Shown: in pieces, positions 19,138 through 28,401 of the stretch | How positions within the stretch are numbered: position 1 is the stretch's first letter | Layout: each line of letters starts with the position of its first letter | Assembly (NCBI RefSeq): GCF_014158035.1 | Contig: NZ_JACFXW010000001.1 | Span: 3,760,001-3,824,000 of the forward strand | Direction: 5' to 3' | DNA: 64,000 nt | Origin: Rhizobium sp. G21 | GTDB lineage: Bacteria > Pseudomonadota > Alphaproteobacteria > Rhizobiales > Rhizobiaceae | The notes under the pieces: generated by a model | What the model was told of the DNA's origin: nothing | Database searches by the model: none | Seen by the model: the letters and a program-made list of their open reading frames with translations, nothing else | Position numbers and translations under genes: made by a program

Positions 19138-19216
19138 CGGCGATTCAAGCGCCTGGAATGTCGTCGATTGTCTCGGCACGAAAGAGGCGACCGAGCGTTT
19201 CTTAAAGCCGCTATAA
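19118..19216 (+). pseudogene. Remnant of HigA-like antitoxin
   Basis: A 32-codon frame overlaps the 3' end of the toxin. Its segment AWNVVDCLGTKEATERFLKPL resembles the N-terminal WDVVDYLKTEED region of antitoxins paired with this toxin type, then stops at 19216 where about 70 further residues and the helix-turn-helix would be expected. No continuation is seen in the other frames before the oppositely oriented terminator. So the antitoxin appears truncated, or shortened by a sequence error. Confidence 0.5.
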
Positions 19217-19241
19217 TAAAAACGCCGCGAAGATCGCGGCG
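19216..19241 (-). terminator. Intrinsic terminator for the DUF6481 gene
   Basis: On the minus strand a seven-base GC stem (19235-19241 with 19223-19229) is followed by a run of T. It lies 25 bases past the stop of the minus-strand gene ending at 19267. Confidence 0.75.
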
Positions 19242-19266
19242 TAAGGAAGTTCCATTTTGGCGACTA

Positions 19267-19647
19267 TTACTTCTGGCGCGCCTTGCGGGCGGCGTATCGG
19301 CGGTCGCGCTCGGCCTTGCGGCTGGCTTCGTCGCCGACCACGCGGGCAATACGTTCTTTTTCGGCCGCTTCGCGGGCTTCGGTTTCCTGCCGCGCTGCGG
19401 CGGCGATTTCAGCGAGGCGGGCCTCTTCGGCGAGACGCTCGCGGTCACGCTCTTCGGCCTTGACGCGGTCGCGTTCTGCGCGGCGCTCGTCGCGGGCGGC
19501 GGCGATGGCTTCGCGCTCGGCGAGCTTTTCCGCCAGCGCGGCTGCGCCGGTTTCGCGGGCCGTGCGGTAATTGTCGAGCAGCGCCTTGCGTGCGGCGGCT
19601 GCGCCGTTGCGGCGGTCGTTCAGATCCTGGTTCTTCTGGTGTTTCAA
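19267..19647 (-). CDS. DUF6481-like Ala/Arg/Glu-rich protein
   Basis: 126-residue highly charged protein consisting almost entirely of predicted helix (LAEKLAEREAIAAARDERRAE; AEERDRERLAEEARLAEI). It resembles the small DUF6481 proteins common in Hyphomicrobiales, which have no known function. No signal peptide or membrane segment. The next upstream gene on the same strand, 19703-19906, is also a short charged protein 55 bases away, so they may be co-transcribed. Confidence 0.75.
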   Translation of the reverse strand: MKHQKNQDLNDRRNGAAAARKALLDNYRTARETGAAALAEKLAEREAIAAARDERRAERDRVKAEERDRERLAEEARLAEIAAAARQETEAREAAEKERIARVVGDEASRKAERDRRYAARKARQK

Positions 19648-19702
19648 ACTCTGTTCCGTTTCTAATCGTCGTGGCGCCGCGGGCAGTCGCCGCGGCTTGA
19701 GG

Positions 19703-19906
19703 TCAGAGGTCGCCTTCGGGCCGCGAGGCGGCGAGGTCGGCGGCTTCCTTGGCCTTGCGCATTTCGCGCAGGCGATTGGTCTTCTCGTTGCGCGCAGCCT
19801 CGATTCCCTCGTTTTCCGTGAGAAGTCGGTTGCGGGCGAGCGATTGGGACTGCGTCTTGAGGAAGGCTTGTTCGGCCTTCTGGCGTGGCTTGCTGAGATC
19901 GCTCAA
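19703..19906 (-). CDS. Small conserved charged protein
   Basis: 67 residues: MSDLSKPRQKAEQAFLKTQ at the start, then a helical EKTNRLREMRKAKEAAD segment. This pattern occurs in small cytoplasmic proteins of rhizobia; I know no function. It is tandem with the DUF6481-like gene and downstream of the cold-shock gene, all on the minus strand. The start is supported by similarity only. Confidence 0.65.
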   Translation of the reverse strand: MSDLSKPRQKAEQAFLKTQSQSLARNRLLTENEGIEAARNEKTNRLREMRKAKEAADLAASRPEGDL

Positions 19907-19975
19907 GAGAGTGTCCTTGCGGGATGATATCCCGGTTGCGCCGCGGACGGCGGTTCGCGACGACTGTCGCGGAAA

Positions 19976-20003
19976 ACAAAAAAGCCAGGCGAGGCCTGGC
20001 TTT
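19976..20003 (-). terminator. Intrinsic terminator for the cold-shock gene
   Basis: Seven-to-nine base stem GCCAGGC/GCCTGGC with a three-base loop, followed on the minus strand by TTTTTT. It lies about 55 bases past the stop of the cold-shock gene. Confidence 0.85.
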
Positions 20004-20058
20004 CGAGGTCAGCGTTGCGATGCCAGTACATCCGTGGTCATCGCTTCACCGAAATTCA

Positions 20059-20268
20059 TCAGGCAGCGCGAAGCTGGCCCGCGGACATCTTGCCCGACTT
20101 GCGGTCACGCTCGAGCTCGAACGAAAGCTTCTGGCCTTCGACGATGGAGCCCAGGCCGGCGCGCTCGACGGCGGAGATGTGGACGAAAACGTCCTGGCTG
20201 CCGTCGTCAGGCTGAATGAAGCCGAAGCCCTTGGTGGCGTTGAACCATTTTACTGTGCCAGTGGTCAT
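20059..20268 (-). CDS. cspA: Cold-shock protein, CspA family
   Basis: 69-residue single-domain OB-fold nucleic-acid chaperone. [17 protein letters not shown] contains RNP1 (KGFGFI) and [14 protein letters not shown] contains RNP2 (VFVHI). It melts RNA secondary structure. The ATG at 20268 is preceded by AAAGGG. An upstream in-frame extension exists but the family start is unambiguous. Confidence 0.97.
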   Translation of the reverse strand: MTTGTVKWFNATKGFGFIQPDDGSQDVFVHISAVERAGLGSIVEGQKLSFELERDRKSGKMSAGQLRAA

Positions 20269-20640
20269 GACGAACCCTTTCTTAGCAATTGCATTGCCGT
20301 GGCGCGAAAATCGCGCAACGGATTTGGTGATCGATTTTTGAGGGGAGTTCGTCGACGGCGCGTAAGCGCGAAAACAAAGTCTAGCAGCAAATATCGTGAT
20401 CTTCATATAGGCCGCTATGCTCGCGGCGTCAACCATTAGTTTTTCGGAAAGCCGATCTCTTCTACTTTTTGCTGCCCTTTTGCCCGCATAGGGTCCCGGT
20501 TCGAGCGATCCGGACCCGGGGAAGTCCATCACCGCGCGCAGCGCCGGTTGGTCGCGGGCCGCCGCGCCCATGTCGCTTTCAGCCTATCGGATGTCGTCCG
20601 CGCCCTCTAGCCTGAGCGGATTGATGACGAGGAGACCGCC
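20269..20640 (-). promoter_or_regulatory. Leader and promoter region of cspA
   Basis: 372 bases without a gene between cspA and the divergent oxidoreductase. The first 180 bases upstream of cspA are A/T-rich with several short self-complementary segments. A long structured 5' leader is usual for cspA-type mRNAs, so this probably contains one; no exact cold-box could be assigned. Confidence 0.5.
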
Positions 20641-22007
20641 ATGACCGCCGCCTATATTACCGAACCCGCCCGCGAGATCGAGGTGATTCACAGGACCGAC
20701 GTGCTGGTGATCGGCTCCGGCCCCGGCGGATTGTCGGCGGCATTGGCTGCGGCGCGAACCGGCGTCGAGGTGGCGCTGGTCGAACGCTTCGGCTGTTTCG
20801 GCGGCAATATCACCACTGTCGGCGTCGAGGGTTTCGCCTGGTATCGCCATGAGCAGACCGTGGAGGCCGGCGGCATCGGCTGGGAGTTCGAGGAGCGGGC
20901 GAAAGCCATGGGCGCGGCCTATCCCGAAAGCCAGTCGCTGTCCTATGAACTGGATTCCGAAGGTTTCAAGCTGGTGGCGGACGCGCTGGTGGAAGAAGCC
21001 GGCGTGCGCGGCATGCTGCACCGGCAATTCGTCGCCCCGATCATGGACGGCGACCGGATCATCGGCGTGGTCACGGAATCCAAGGCGGGCCGCGAGGCGA
21101 TCCTCGGTAAAGTGGTGATCGACGCCACGGGCGACGCCGACATCGCCGAGCGGGCAGGGGCTGTGACCCGCAAGACGCCGGTCGAGGAGATGCAGGCGGC
21201 CTCGGTGATGTTCCATCTCGCCGGCGTCGACAAGCGCGCCTTCATGGCGGGCGTCAAGGCCGATCCGCAGACCTATGGCGACTGGTCGACAGGCGAATGG
21301 CAGATCGAGACCTTGGGCAAGGAAGACCAGATGTTCTCGCCCTTCCTCGCCAAGCCCTTCGCCCAGGCCATCAAGGACGGCGTCATTCCGCGCCATCTCA
21401 ACACCATCGCCGGCACCTGGGGCGTGGCGCATGACACGGGCGAGCTCACTTACATGAACCTCGTCCATCTGGCCGGTTGCGACGGCACCGATCCGGATTC
21501 GATGACAAAATTCGAGATCGAAGGCCGCAAGCAGGCGATGCTGGCGATCGAGGCGCTGAAGCGCTACACGCCCGGCTGCGCCGGCGCGCGGCTCAGGAAT
21601 TTCGGCATGACGATCGGCATCCGCGACACGCGCAAGATCGATGCGGTCTACAACATGACCGAAGGCGACGTGCGCCATGAGGCGCGGTTCGAGGACACGA
21701 TCGGCATCTATCCCGAATTCATCGACGGCTATGGCGTGCTGATCCTGCCAACGACAGGCCGCTATATGCATATTCCCTATCGCGCCATGCTGCCCAAGGG
21801 GTGAAGAACCTGCTGGTCGCCGGCCGCGCCATCGGCGGCGACCGTATCGCGCACGCCGCCACCCGCAACATGGCCTGCTGCGCGGTGGCGGGCCAGGGCG
21901 CGGGCGTCGCGGCCGCGCTCGCGGTCAAGAGCGGGCGGGATGTGGATGCGGTGGATATCGGTGCGGTGCAGGCGGAGCTGACGCGGCAGGGCGTGCGGGT
22001 TCAGTGA
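20641..22007 (+). CDS. FAD-dependent oxidoreductase (one frame change)
   Basis: About 455 residues. Rossmann FAD motif VIGSGPGGLSAALAAARTG near residue 23, then a redox-type GCFGGNITTVG as in the FAD_oxidored family, GKVVIDATGDADIAERAG, and at the end VAGRAIGGDRIAHAATRNM and the second nucleotide-contact region AVAGQGAGVAAALAV. The frame closes early at LPKG (stop 21802-21804); one more G in the GGGG run at 21798-21801 gives LPKGVKNLLVAGRAIGG, as expected. Substrate is unknown. Monocistronic. Confidence 0.88.
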
Positions 22008-22063
22008 GAGCGACGGGATGCTGAAGACGGCGCGGCGGGCGAGGCCGCGCCGGTGGAGCCAAC

Positions 22064-22809
22064 TTACCAGATATCGGCGCCAGTTACTATCGAGCCTTCA
22101 TCGAAAGAGATCGGCCCAGTATATGTGTGTTTTCCATCGGAGAGCACCGTGACCGGTTGAGCGCCTTCGGTGAAGAAATCTTTATCTGGACCTGGGTCTC
22201 GCCTTTTGCTGCAATGATGTCTCCATTGTCATCGATTGACGGAAAACTATCTGTCGTTATGATCAGATCGCCTTCATAGTTCATGAAGTCGAGGTCATCG
22301 ATATCCGTGTTGAACACAAGGGTGGCGTCCGCTCCCTTCGTGAGTTCGATTTTGACGGTGGCGTCATTGGCGACGGTGATCAGATTGTCGCCGCCATTGT
22401 CGATGATGGTGTCGTTGCCGCTGGCGAGATAGGCGTCATCGCCCTTTCCCCCATTCAACAGGTTGCGGCCCTCGCCGCCGGCGAGGAGATCGTCGCCCGC
22501 CTGTCCATAGAGCTTGTCGCCGCCGCCGCCTGAAAGCAACGTGTCGTCGCCCTTGCCGGCCAGGACATAGTCATGCTCGCGGCCGCCATACAGCGTGTCG
22601 CTCCCCGCGCCGAGATCGAGCGCGAAGATGCTGACGGAATTGGCCTTGCCGATGGCCACGGTCACGACATCATTGCCGCCGGCGGCGGACAGCCGCCAAT
22701 CGAAACGTCCCGACACGGTATAGCTTTGGGCTGCATTGCTGTCCGTCGAGATCTTGTCGAACAGTTCGTCGGTGGCGGTCGTGAAATATTTGGAAATTTT
22801 GTTGGTCAT
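22064..22809 (-). CDS. RTX calcium-binding secreted protein (one frame change)
   Basis: About 248 residues. After an N-terminal beta-type segment come RTX nonapeptides (GAGSDTLYGG, GKGDDTLLSGGGGDKLYGQ) at about 70-130 and a C-terminal beta region. The frame as read ends in an Arg/Ser-rich tail; adding one A to the short A run at 22181-22183 gives DFFTEGAQPVTVLSDGKHT and the plausible end GSIVTGADIW. That end is similar in type to the ADLW end of the next gene. Probably a type I secretion substrate. It is 18 bases downstream of the other RTX gene and likely co-transcribed. Confidence 0.82.
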
Positions 22810-22827
22810 GTCGCTCTCTTTCTCGGC

Positions 22828-23868
22828 TCACCAGAGATCGGCGGCTTCGATGGATTTGTTGTTGGCGAGATCGAGGAGATCGTCGTTCGAGACGGTTTTG
22901 CGTGTGCCGTCGAAGAAAATGCTGGACTTCTCGATGTAACCGCCATCGAAGAAACGCAGGATGTCAGCCGTGTAGTCTGTATTGTCAAAGCTGATGATCA
23001 GGTTGTCCCCTGACCGCGTAAACTTGGTCTCGGAGGCGGCCACGTCGTAGAATGCGAGCAAGTCGGAACCGCTGAGATCGAGGATTGTGGTGTCGCTCGT
23101 CTGGCCGAAGACGAAACGATCATTGCCGCCGCCGACATCGGTAAATCTGTTGTCGCCGAGAATGTCGTTGAAAAAGTCATTCTGGGAACCGCCAATCAGC
23201 CTGTCGTCTCCCGTCTCGCCAATCAGTGTGTTTTTCCCGTCGCCGCCGTAGAGCGTGTCGTCGCCGTCGCCTCCATCGAGATAGTCATTGTCGGCATCGC
23301 CATAGATCACGTCATTTCCGGCGTCGCCATAGAGGCTGTCATTGCCGTCTCCGCCCATGAGCGTATCCCGACCGAGGCCGCCCAGCGCCATGTCGGCGCC
23401 CTCACTGCCCCGCAGTTCGTCGCGTCCGCTATCGCCATAGATTGTGTCGCTGCCGACGCCGCCCAGCAGTTGGTCATCGCCATTACCGCCATAGAGTTTG
23501 TCGTCGTCGTCTTCTCCCCGGATCACGTCGTCGCCGATGCGGCCGAACAGGGTGTCACTGCCGGTTCCGCCGTAGACGCGGTCATTGCCGGAACCAGCTG
23601 AAATCCAGTCGTCATGTGTTTGGGACGCTTTCAGCCGGAATGTCTCGCTCGATTCTTCGCCATATATGACATCGTTGCCGGCATCGCCGAGGATCGTGTC
23701 GGAGCCGTTGCCGCCATAAAGAACATCTCGCCCCGAACCGCCGCTGAGAAGATCGTCCCCATCTTTCGCGTCGAGCATATCCCGACCGCTCAGGCCTGCC
23801 ATCCGGTCATCGAGATTTGAACCGATGATGCTCTCGTCATCGCCCAACGTTCCCACTCTTTGCACCAA
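22828..23868 (-). CDS. RTX calcium-binding secreted protein
   Basis: About 346 residues, dominated by RTX nonapeptides from about residue 30 to 230 (GGNGSDTILGDAGNDVIYG and many variants), with a 24-residue insert without repeats (ESSETFRLKASQTHDD). The C-terminal region (SDLLAFYDVAASETKF; DNLIISFDNTDYTADILRFF) is the family-typical end that folds with the repeats, finishing in AADLW. Start is uncertain: TTG 23868 or GTG 23865 both have AGGGGG six to nine bases upstream, while the frame stays open to 23937. Function unknown; likely secreted by a type I system. Confidence 0.82.
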   Translation of the reverse strand: MVQRVGTLGDDESIIGSNLDDRMAGLSGRDMLDAKDGDDLLSGGSGRDVLYGGNGSDTILGDAGNDVIYGEESSETFRLKASQTHDDWISAGSGNDRVYGGTGSDTLFGRIGDDVIRGEDDDDKLYGGNGDDQLLGGVGSDTIYGDSGRDELRGSEGADMALGGLGRDTLMGGDGNDSLYGDAGNDVIYGDADNDYLDGGDGDDTLYGGDGKNTLIGETGDDRLIGGSQNDFFNDILGDNRFTDVGGGNDRFVFGQTSDTTILDLSGSDLLAFYDVAASETKFTRSGDNLIISFDNTDYTADILRFFDGGYIEKSSIFFDGTRKTVSNDDLLDLANNKSIEAADLW

Positions 23869-24063
23869 TTTCAGCCCCCTGTTGTCACAAATGTCGTGAG
23901 CCGAGAGGTAAGGTGATTTGCTGCGTTGTGCAAGCAATGGTATAAAAATAATGATTGCATTATATTAGGTTGTGATTGTGTGTATTGTTCTGTTTGTCTG
24001 TTGTCATTGACCTCCCCAGCCGAATGGCGTTTTTTGCGCCTCGTCATTCACAGGTGATTCAGC

Positions 24064-25299
24064 ATGAAAACGGCAATCGTACTCGGCGCGGGCATGGTGG
24101 GTGTGGCCACTGCGCTCGACCTTCAGGATCGCGGCTACAAGGTGACGCTGGTCGATCGTCGGCCGCCGGGGCGCGAGACGAGTTTCGGCAATGCCGGCAT
24201 CATCCAGTCGGAATCGGTCGAGCCCTACGCCATGCCGCGCGGCGTCCGGGAATTGTTCGATATCGCAATAGGACGCAGCAACGACGTGGTCTATGCGATG
24301 CGCGAATTGCCCGGTCATCTCGGGCCGCTCTTGCGCTATTGGTGGCATTCCGAAAAGGGCCGCCATCGCGCCATCTCGACATCCTACGCCAGCCTGATCG
24401 CCCAGGCCGCCGGCACGCATGATCAGCTCATCCGCCGGGCCGGCGCCGACAATTTCATCCAGCGCTCCGGCTATCGCACGCTTTATCGATCGCAGGCGAA
24501 ATTCGAGGAAGGGCTGCGCAAGGCCGAGGACATCCGCGCCGCCTTCGGCACGAAATTTCGCGCGTTGACGGCTGAAGAGACGCTCGCCGAGGAGCCGGGG
24601 TTGACGGCTGCCGGCGCCGGCTCCATTCACTGGATGGAGCCGTGGACGGTGGCGAGCCCCGGCGATCTCGTCTCGGCCTATGCGGCGCTGTTCGAGCGCG
24701 AGGGCGGGACGTTCGTCGAGGCGTCGGTGGAAGAGCTGCGCCAGAGCGTGTCGGGTGAGGAATGGCTGGTGCGCACCGGCGCGGGCCTTCTCAATGCGCG
24801 GCATGTGGTGATCGCGCTCGGCGTCTGGGCCGGTGGCGCGCTGAAGCCGCTGGGGTTGAATTTCCCGATGGTGCTGAAGCGCGGCTATCACGCCCATTAC
24901 GCCTCGCCGCACCCGCTCGGCCACACCACCATGGACACCGAAAACGGCTATGTGCTCGCCCCCATGCAGGCCGGCACGCGCATCACCACCGGCGCGCATC
25001 TGACGCTGCCGGGCAAGCCGCCTGTCTATCGCCAGCTGGAGCGGGCGGAGAAAGCGGCGGGCGAATTGATGGCGCTCGGGACTCGCGTCGAGGACACGCC
25101 CTGGTCCGGCACGCGGCCCTGCATGCCGGACATGCTGCCGGTCATCGGGCCGGCGCCTAAGCATCGCAATCTCTGGCTCAATTTCGGCCATGGCCATCAG
25201 GGCTTCACGCTCGGTCCGGCCTCGGCGCAGCTGCTCGGCGCGATGATCGAAGGGAGCACGCTCCCCGTCGATTCGGCGCCGTTCCGCGCCGACCGCTGA
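24064..25299 (+). CDS. DadA-like FAD-dependent amino-acid oxidoreductase
   Basis: 411 residues, DAO fold. N-terminal FAD motif VLGAGMVGVATALDLQDRGY and RPPGRETSFGNAGIIQSE match D-amino-acid dehydrogenases of the DadA type; TRPCMPDMLPVIGPAP and LWLNFGHGHQGFTLGPAS are the C-terminal FAD/substrate motifs. Such enzymes oxidise D-amino acids (or related imino acids) at the inner membrane and pass electrons to the respiratory chain. Closely followed by kbl and tdh on the same strand, so a role in amino-acid catabolism fits. The exact substrate is not determined. Confidence 0.9.
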   Translation: MKTAIVLGAGMVGVATALDLQDRGYKVTLVDRRPPGRETSFGNAGIIQSESVEPYAMPRGVRELFDIAIGRSNDVVYAMRELPGHLGPLLRYWWHSEKGRHRAISTSYASLIAQAAGTHDQLIRRAGADNFIQRSGYRTLYRSQAKFEEGLRKAEDIRAAFGTKFRALTAEETLAEEPGLTAAGAGSIHWMEPWTVASPGDLVSAYAALFEREGGTFVEASVEELRQSVSGEEWLVRTGAGLLNARHVVIALGVWAGGALKPLGLNFPMVLKRGYHAHYASPHPLGHTTMDTENGYVLAPMQAGTRITTGAHLTLPGKPPVYRQLERAEKAAGELMALGTRVEDTPWSGTRPCMPDMLPVIGPAPKHRNLWLNFGHGHQGFTLGPASAQLLGAMIEGSTLPVDSAPFRADR

Positions 25300-25447
25300 T
25301 CCCTCTGCGTTGACGCGGCGTTTGATCCGCGTCGCGCAGGGGAAAGGCCCTGTCTCGTCTGCGGCGCGATTTCGCCGCGCCCTCCGCTGTGCGCCGCGAT
25401 GAAGCATGCTATCACCGCTGCATCGGTTGCAGCGCGGAGATACAAGC

Positions 25448-26636
25448 ATGACGACGGCCTTTCTCGACCATCTCAGAACCGAGCTCGACGGGTTGAAGAC
25501 CTCAGGTCTCTACAAGGCCGAGCGGGTGATCACCTCCAAGCAATCGGGCCAAATCGAAGTCGCCTCCGGCGCGCATGTGCTCAACTTCTGCGCCAATAAT
25601 TATCTCGGCCTCGCCGACAATGACGAGATCACGGCCTCCGCCAAGCAGGCGCTCGACCGCTATGGATACGGCATGGCCTCGGTGCGCTTCATCTGCGGCA
25701 CGCAGGAGGAGCACAAGCAGCTGGAAGCGCGGATTTCGCGCTTCCTCGGCCTGGAAGACACGATCCTCTACTCCTCCTGCTTCGACGCCAATGGCGGACT
25801 GTTCGAAACGCTGCTGAGCGAAGAGGATGCGATTATCTCCGATGCGCTGAACCACGCCTCGATCATAGACGGCGTCCGCCTCTCCAAGGCCAAGCGCTTC
25901 CGCTACGCCAACAACGACATGGCGGCGCTGGAAGAAGAGCTGAAGAAGGCCGAGGGCAGCCGCTTCAAGCTGATCGCCACCGACGGCGTCTTCTCGATGG
26001 ACGGCATCATCGCCAATCTCGGCGGCGTCTGCGACCTCGCCGAACGATACGGCGCGATGGTGATGGTGGACGACAGCCACGCCGTCGGTTTCGTGGGCAA
26101 GCATGGTCGCGGCTCCGCCGAACATTGCGGCGTCGAGGGCCGAGTGGACATCATCACCGGCACGCTCGGCAAGGCGCTGGGCGGCGCGTCCGGCGGCTAT
26201 ACGTCGGGCAAGGCCGAGATGGTGGATTGGCTGCGCCAGCGGTCGCGTCCCTATCTGTTTTCCAACACGCTCGCGCCGGTGATTGCGGCTGCTTCGCTGA
26301 AAGTCTTCGACATCATCGAAGGCGGCGATTCTCTTCGTGCGCGACTCTATGACAATGCCGCGCTGTTCCGCTCGGAGATGACCAAGCTCGGCTTTACGCT
26401 CGCGGGCGAGGGGCATCCGATCATTCCGGTGATGCTGGGCGAGGCGACGCTGGCGCAGGAGATGGCGGCGCGCATGCTGGAGAAGGGCGTCTATGTCGTC
26501 GGCTTCGCTTTTCCGTGTGGTGCCGCGCGGCCAGGCCCGCATCCGCACCCAGATGTCGGCGGCGCATAGCCGCGCCGATGTCGAGAAGGCGATTTCGGTG
26601 TTCGCCGAAGTGGGCAGGGAGCTTGGGGTGATTTGA
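25448..26636 (+). CDS. kbl: 2-amino-3-ketobutyrate CoA ligase (one frame change)
   Basis: PLP enzyme that splits 2-amino-3-ketobutyrate with CoA into glycine and acetyl-CoA, second step of threonine catabolism via Tdh. About 395 residues. [13 protein letters not shown], the PLP-stacking region [22 protein letters not shown] and the PLP lysine in GTLGKALGG are intact. GGAGA before ATG 25448 fixes the start. Near 26514 the frame changes: removing one T gives [19 protein letters not shown], the conserved C-terminal motif, and the gene then ends at 26636. tdh follows 206 bases downstream. Confidence 0.95.
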
Positions 26637-26655
26637 AGGGTGCGACAGGGAGTGT

Positions 26656-26808
26656 CCCCTCCCGGCCTGCCGGCCACCCTCCCCACAGGGGGGGAGGGAG
26701 ACTCGGGGTTGCTCCTGCCCACTCCACCAACAGCGAGCGGTGGAAATGAACGGGCGCCACATGCTTCCCTCCCCCTTGTGGGGAGGGTGGCCGGCAGGCC
26801 GGGAGGGG
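26656..26808. repeat. Long imperfect inverted repeat in kbl-tdh gap
   Basis: Arms of about 45 bases (26656-26700 and 26764-26808) are near-perfect reverse complements, C/G-rich, and flank a 63-base centre. The outer part contains a smaller palindrome GGCCTGCCGGCC. This is the look of the mobile palindromic intergenic elements (REP/RIME/BIME-like) of rhizobia. In mRNA it would form a very stable hairpin between kbl and tdh. Confidence 0.85.
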
Positions 26809-26842
26809 CTCTCGCGTGAGACAACAATATGAGGAAAAACCA

Positions 26843-27880
26843 ATGTCCAACATGATGCGCGCACTGGTGAAGGCCAAGCCCGAGATGGGCCTGTGGATGG
26901 AGCATGTCCCGGTGCCCGAGCCGGGCCCGAACGACGTGCTGATCCGGGTGAAGAAATCTGCGATCTGTGGCACCGACGTGCATATCTGGAACTGGGACCA
27001 GTGGGCGCAGAAGACCATTCCGGTGCCGATGGTGGTGGGGCATGAATTCGTCGGCGAGATCGCCGAGATCGGTTCGTCGGTCACCAAATACAAGGTCGGC
27101 GAGCGGGTGTCGGGCGAGGGGCATATCGTCTGCGGCAAATGCCGCAATTGTCGCGCCGGCCGCGGCCATCTCTGCCGCAACACGCTGGGCGTCGGCGTCA
27201 ACCGGCCCGGCTCGTTCGGCGAATATGTCTGCATTCCCGAATACAATGTCGTGCCGATCCCGGACGACGTGCCCGATGAAGTGGCCGCAATCTTCGACCC
27301 GTTCGGCAACGCCGTGCACACCGCTTTGTCCTTCGATCTCGTCGGCGAGGACGTGCTGGTCACCGGGGCAGGGCCGATCGGCATCATGGGCGCGATGGTC
27401 GCCAAGCGCTCCGGCGCGCGCAAGGTCGTGATCACCGACATCAACCCCGTCCGGCTCGAACTCGCGCAGAAATGCGGGATCGATTACGTCGTCGACGCTT
27501 CCAGCCAGGACCTCAAGGAGGTCATGCGCGAGATCGGCATGAAGGAAGGTTTCGATGTCGGCCTGGAAATGTCGGGCGCCCCGCCCGCCTTCCGCTCGAT
27601 GATTGACACGATGAACAATGGCGGCAAGATCGCCATTCTCGGCATCGCCCCCGAAGGCTTCGGCATCGACTGGAACAAGGTCATCTTCAAGATGCTGACG
27701 CTCAAGGGCATCTATGGCCGGGAGATGTTCGAGACCTGGTACAAGATGATCGCCTTCGTGCAGGGCGGGCTCGATCTCGGCCAGATCATCACCCACCGCA
27801 TCAAGATCGATGAGTTCCGCGACGGCTTCGAGGCCATGCGCTCGGGTAACTCCGGCAAGGTGGTGATGGACTGGGCGTAA
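26843..27880 (+). CDS. tdh: L-threonine 3-dehydrogenase
   Basis: Zinc-dependent medium-chain alcohol dehydrogenase family enzyme that oxidises threonine to 2-amino-3-ketobutyrate with NAD. 345 residues. Catalytic zinc ligands in ICGTDVHIW and GHEFVGE, structural zinc Cys cluster [18 protein letters not shown] Rossmann motif [16 protein letters not shown] eight bases before ATG 26843 decides the start over an in-frame ATG 27 bases upstream that has no RBS. Forms a catabolic pair with kbl. Confidence 0.97.
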   Translation: MSNMMRALVKAKPEMGLWMEHVPVPEPGPNDVLIRVKKSAICGTDVHIWNWDQWAQKTIPVPMVVGHEFVGEIAEIGSSVTKYKVGERVSGEGHIVCGKCRNCRAGRGHLCRNTLGVGVNRPGSFGEYVCIPEYNVVPIPDDVPDEVAAIFDPFGNAVHTALSFDLVGEDVLVTGAGPIGIMGAMVAKRSGARKVVITDINPVRLELAQKCGIDYVVDASSQDLKEVMREIGMKEGFDVGLEMSGAPPAFRSMIDTMNNGGKIAILGIAPEGFGIDWNKVIFKMLTLKGIYGREMFETWYKMIAFVQGGLDLGQIITHRIKIDEFRDGFEAMRSGNSGKVVMDWA

Positions 27881-27902
27881 CCGACGCTTCCGGATGCGAC
27901 CG

Positions 27903-27932
27903 AAAAGGCCGGCCGTCGCGCCGGCCTTTTTC
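27903..27932 (+). terminator. Intrinsic terminator after tdh
   Basis: A nine-base stem AAGGCCGGC/GCCGGCCTT (27905-27913 with 27920-27928) is followed by TTTTT. It lies 25 bases past the tdh stop. Confidence 0.9.
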
Positions 27933-28011
27933 CTGTCACCCAGGTGACAGCGCGCCTCCTCCGATCGTGGCAAAAACGCTCTCGTCACGATCGATTAACG
28001 AGGTGTTAACC

Positions 28012-28131
28012 ATGTTGAAGCTGTTCGCCTTTTTGCTGCTCGGGCTCGTCACATTTTCGACATGCGCGTCCGTCATCAGCGCCACAGAACACAGCGCGGC
28101 GCGCGTCGCCGCAAACCAAGCCGTCCGTTGA
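28012..28131 (+). CDS. Micropeptide with signal sequence
   Basis: 39 codons: a hydrophobic N-terminal MLKLFAFLLLGLVTF, a cysteine (STCAS) at a possible lipobox or cleavage point, then a short hydrophilic tail. GAGGTG is eight bases before the ATG. The next frame at 28144 has the same layout and the pair may be paralogous. Probably a secreted or membrane-tethered small peptide such as an entericidin-like lipoprotein, but there is no clear family match. Confidence 0.5.
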   Translation: MLKLFAFLLLGLVTFSTCASVISATEHSAARVAANQAVR

Positions 28132-28143
28132 AAGCCGCCTACC

Positions 28144-28257
28144 ATGAAGATCATCTATTTCATCCTGTTCGCCCTCGTCGCCACCACCTTCGGCGCCTCC
28201 GCTTTGGAACTCTCCACCCGCGAAGCGAGCGCTTGCACGCTGACGCTCTGCAACTGA
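28144..28257 (+). CDS. Micropeptide with signal sequence, second copy
   Basis: 37 codons: MKIIYFILFALVATTFGASA is a good signal peptide, followed by LELSTREASACTLTLCN with two cysteines four residues apart. It starts 12 bases after the first micropeptide stops. RBS is weak, so translation may depend on the upstream frame. Function unknown. Confidence 0.45.
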   Translation: MKIIYFILFALVATTFGASALELSTREASACTLTLCN

Positions 28258-28401
28258 CCGCCCGACGCCTGCCGGGCCGTTCGGGCCCGCCGTGATCGCG
28301 GGCTCATCGCCGCGCGGAACTCAATCCTTCCGACATCGTTGTTGAAGCCGAAAGTCTCCGTCGTCAGCGGAGCTTTGCTGTGTTTCGATCAGGAGGTTCC
28401 G

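Noticed and set aside
22900..23780. Regular short-period DNA repeats suggesting a CRISPR or satellite array
   Set aside because: The period follows the nine-residue RTX coding repeat and varies in sequence; no constant repeat with unique spacers.
26656..26808. CRISPR repeat or transposon ends
   Set aside because: Only two inverted arms, no spacer array, no transposase and no target duplication seen.
25502..27988. 828-codon minus-strand frame across kbl and tdh
   Set aside because: It spans two well-supported plus-strand genes and their intergenic repeat; low-complexity His/Arg/Asp-rich product.
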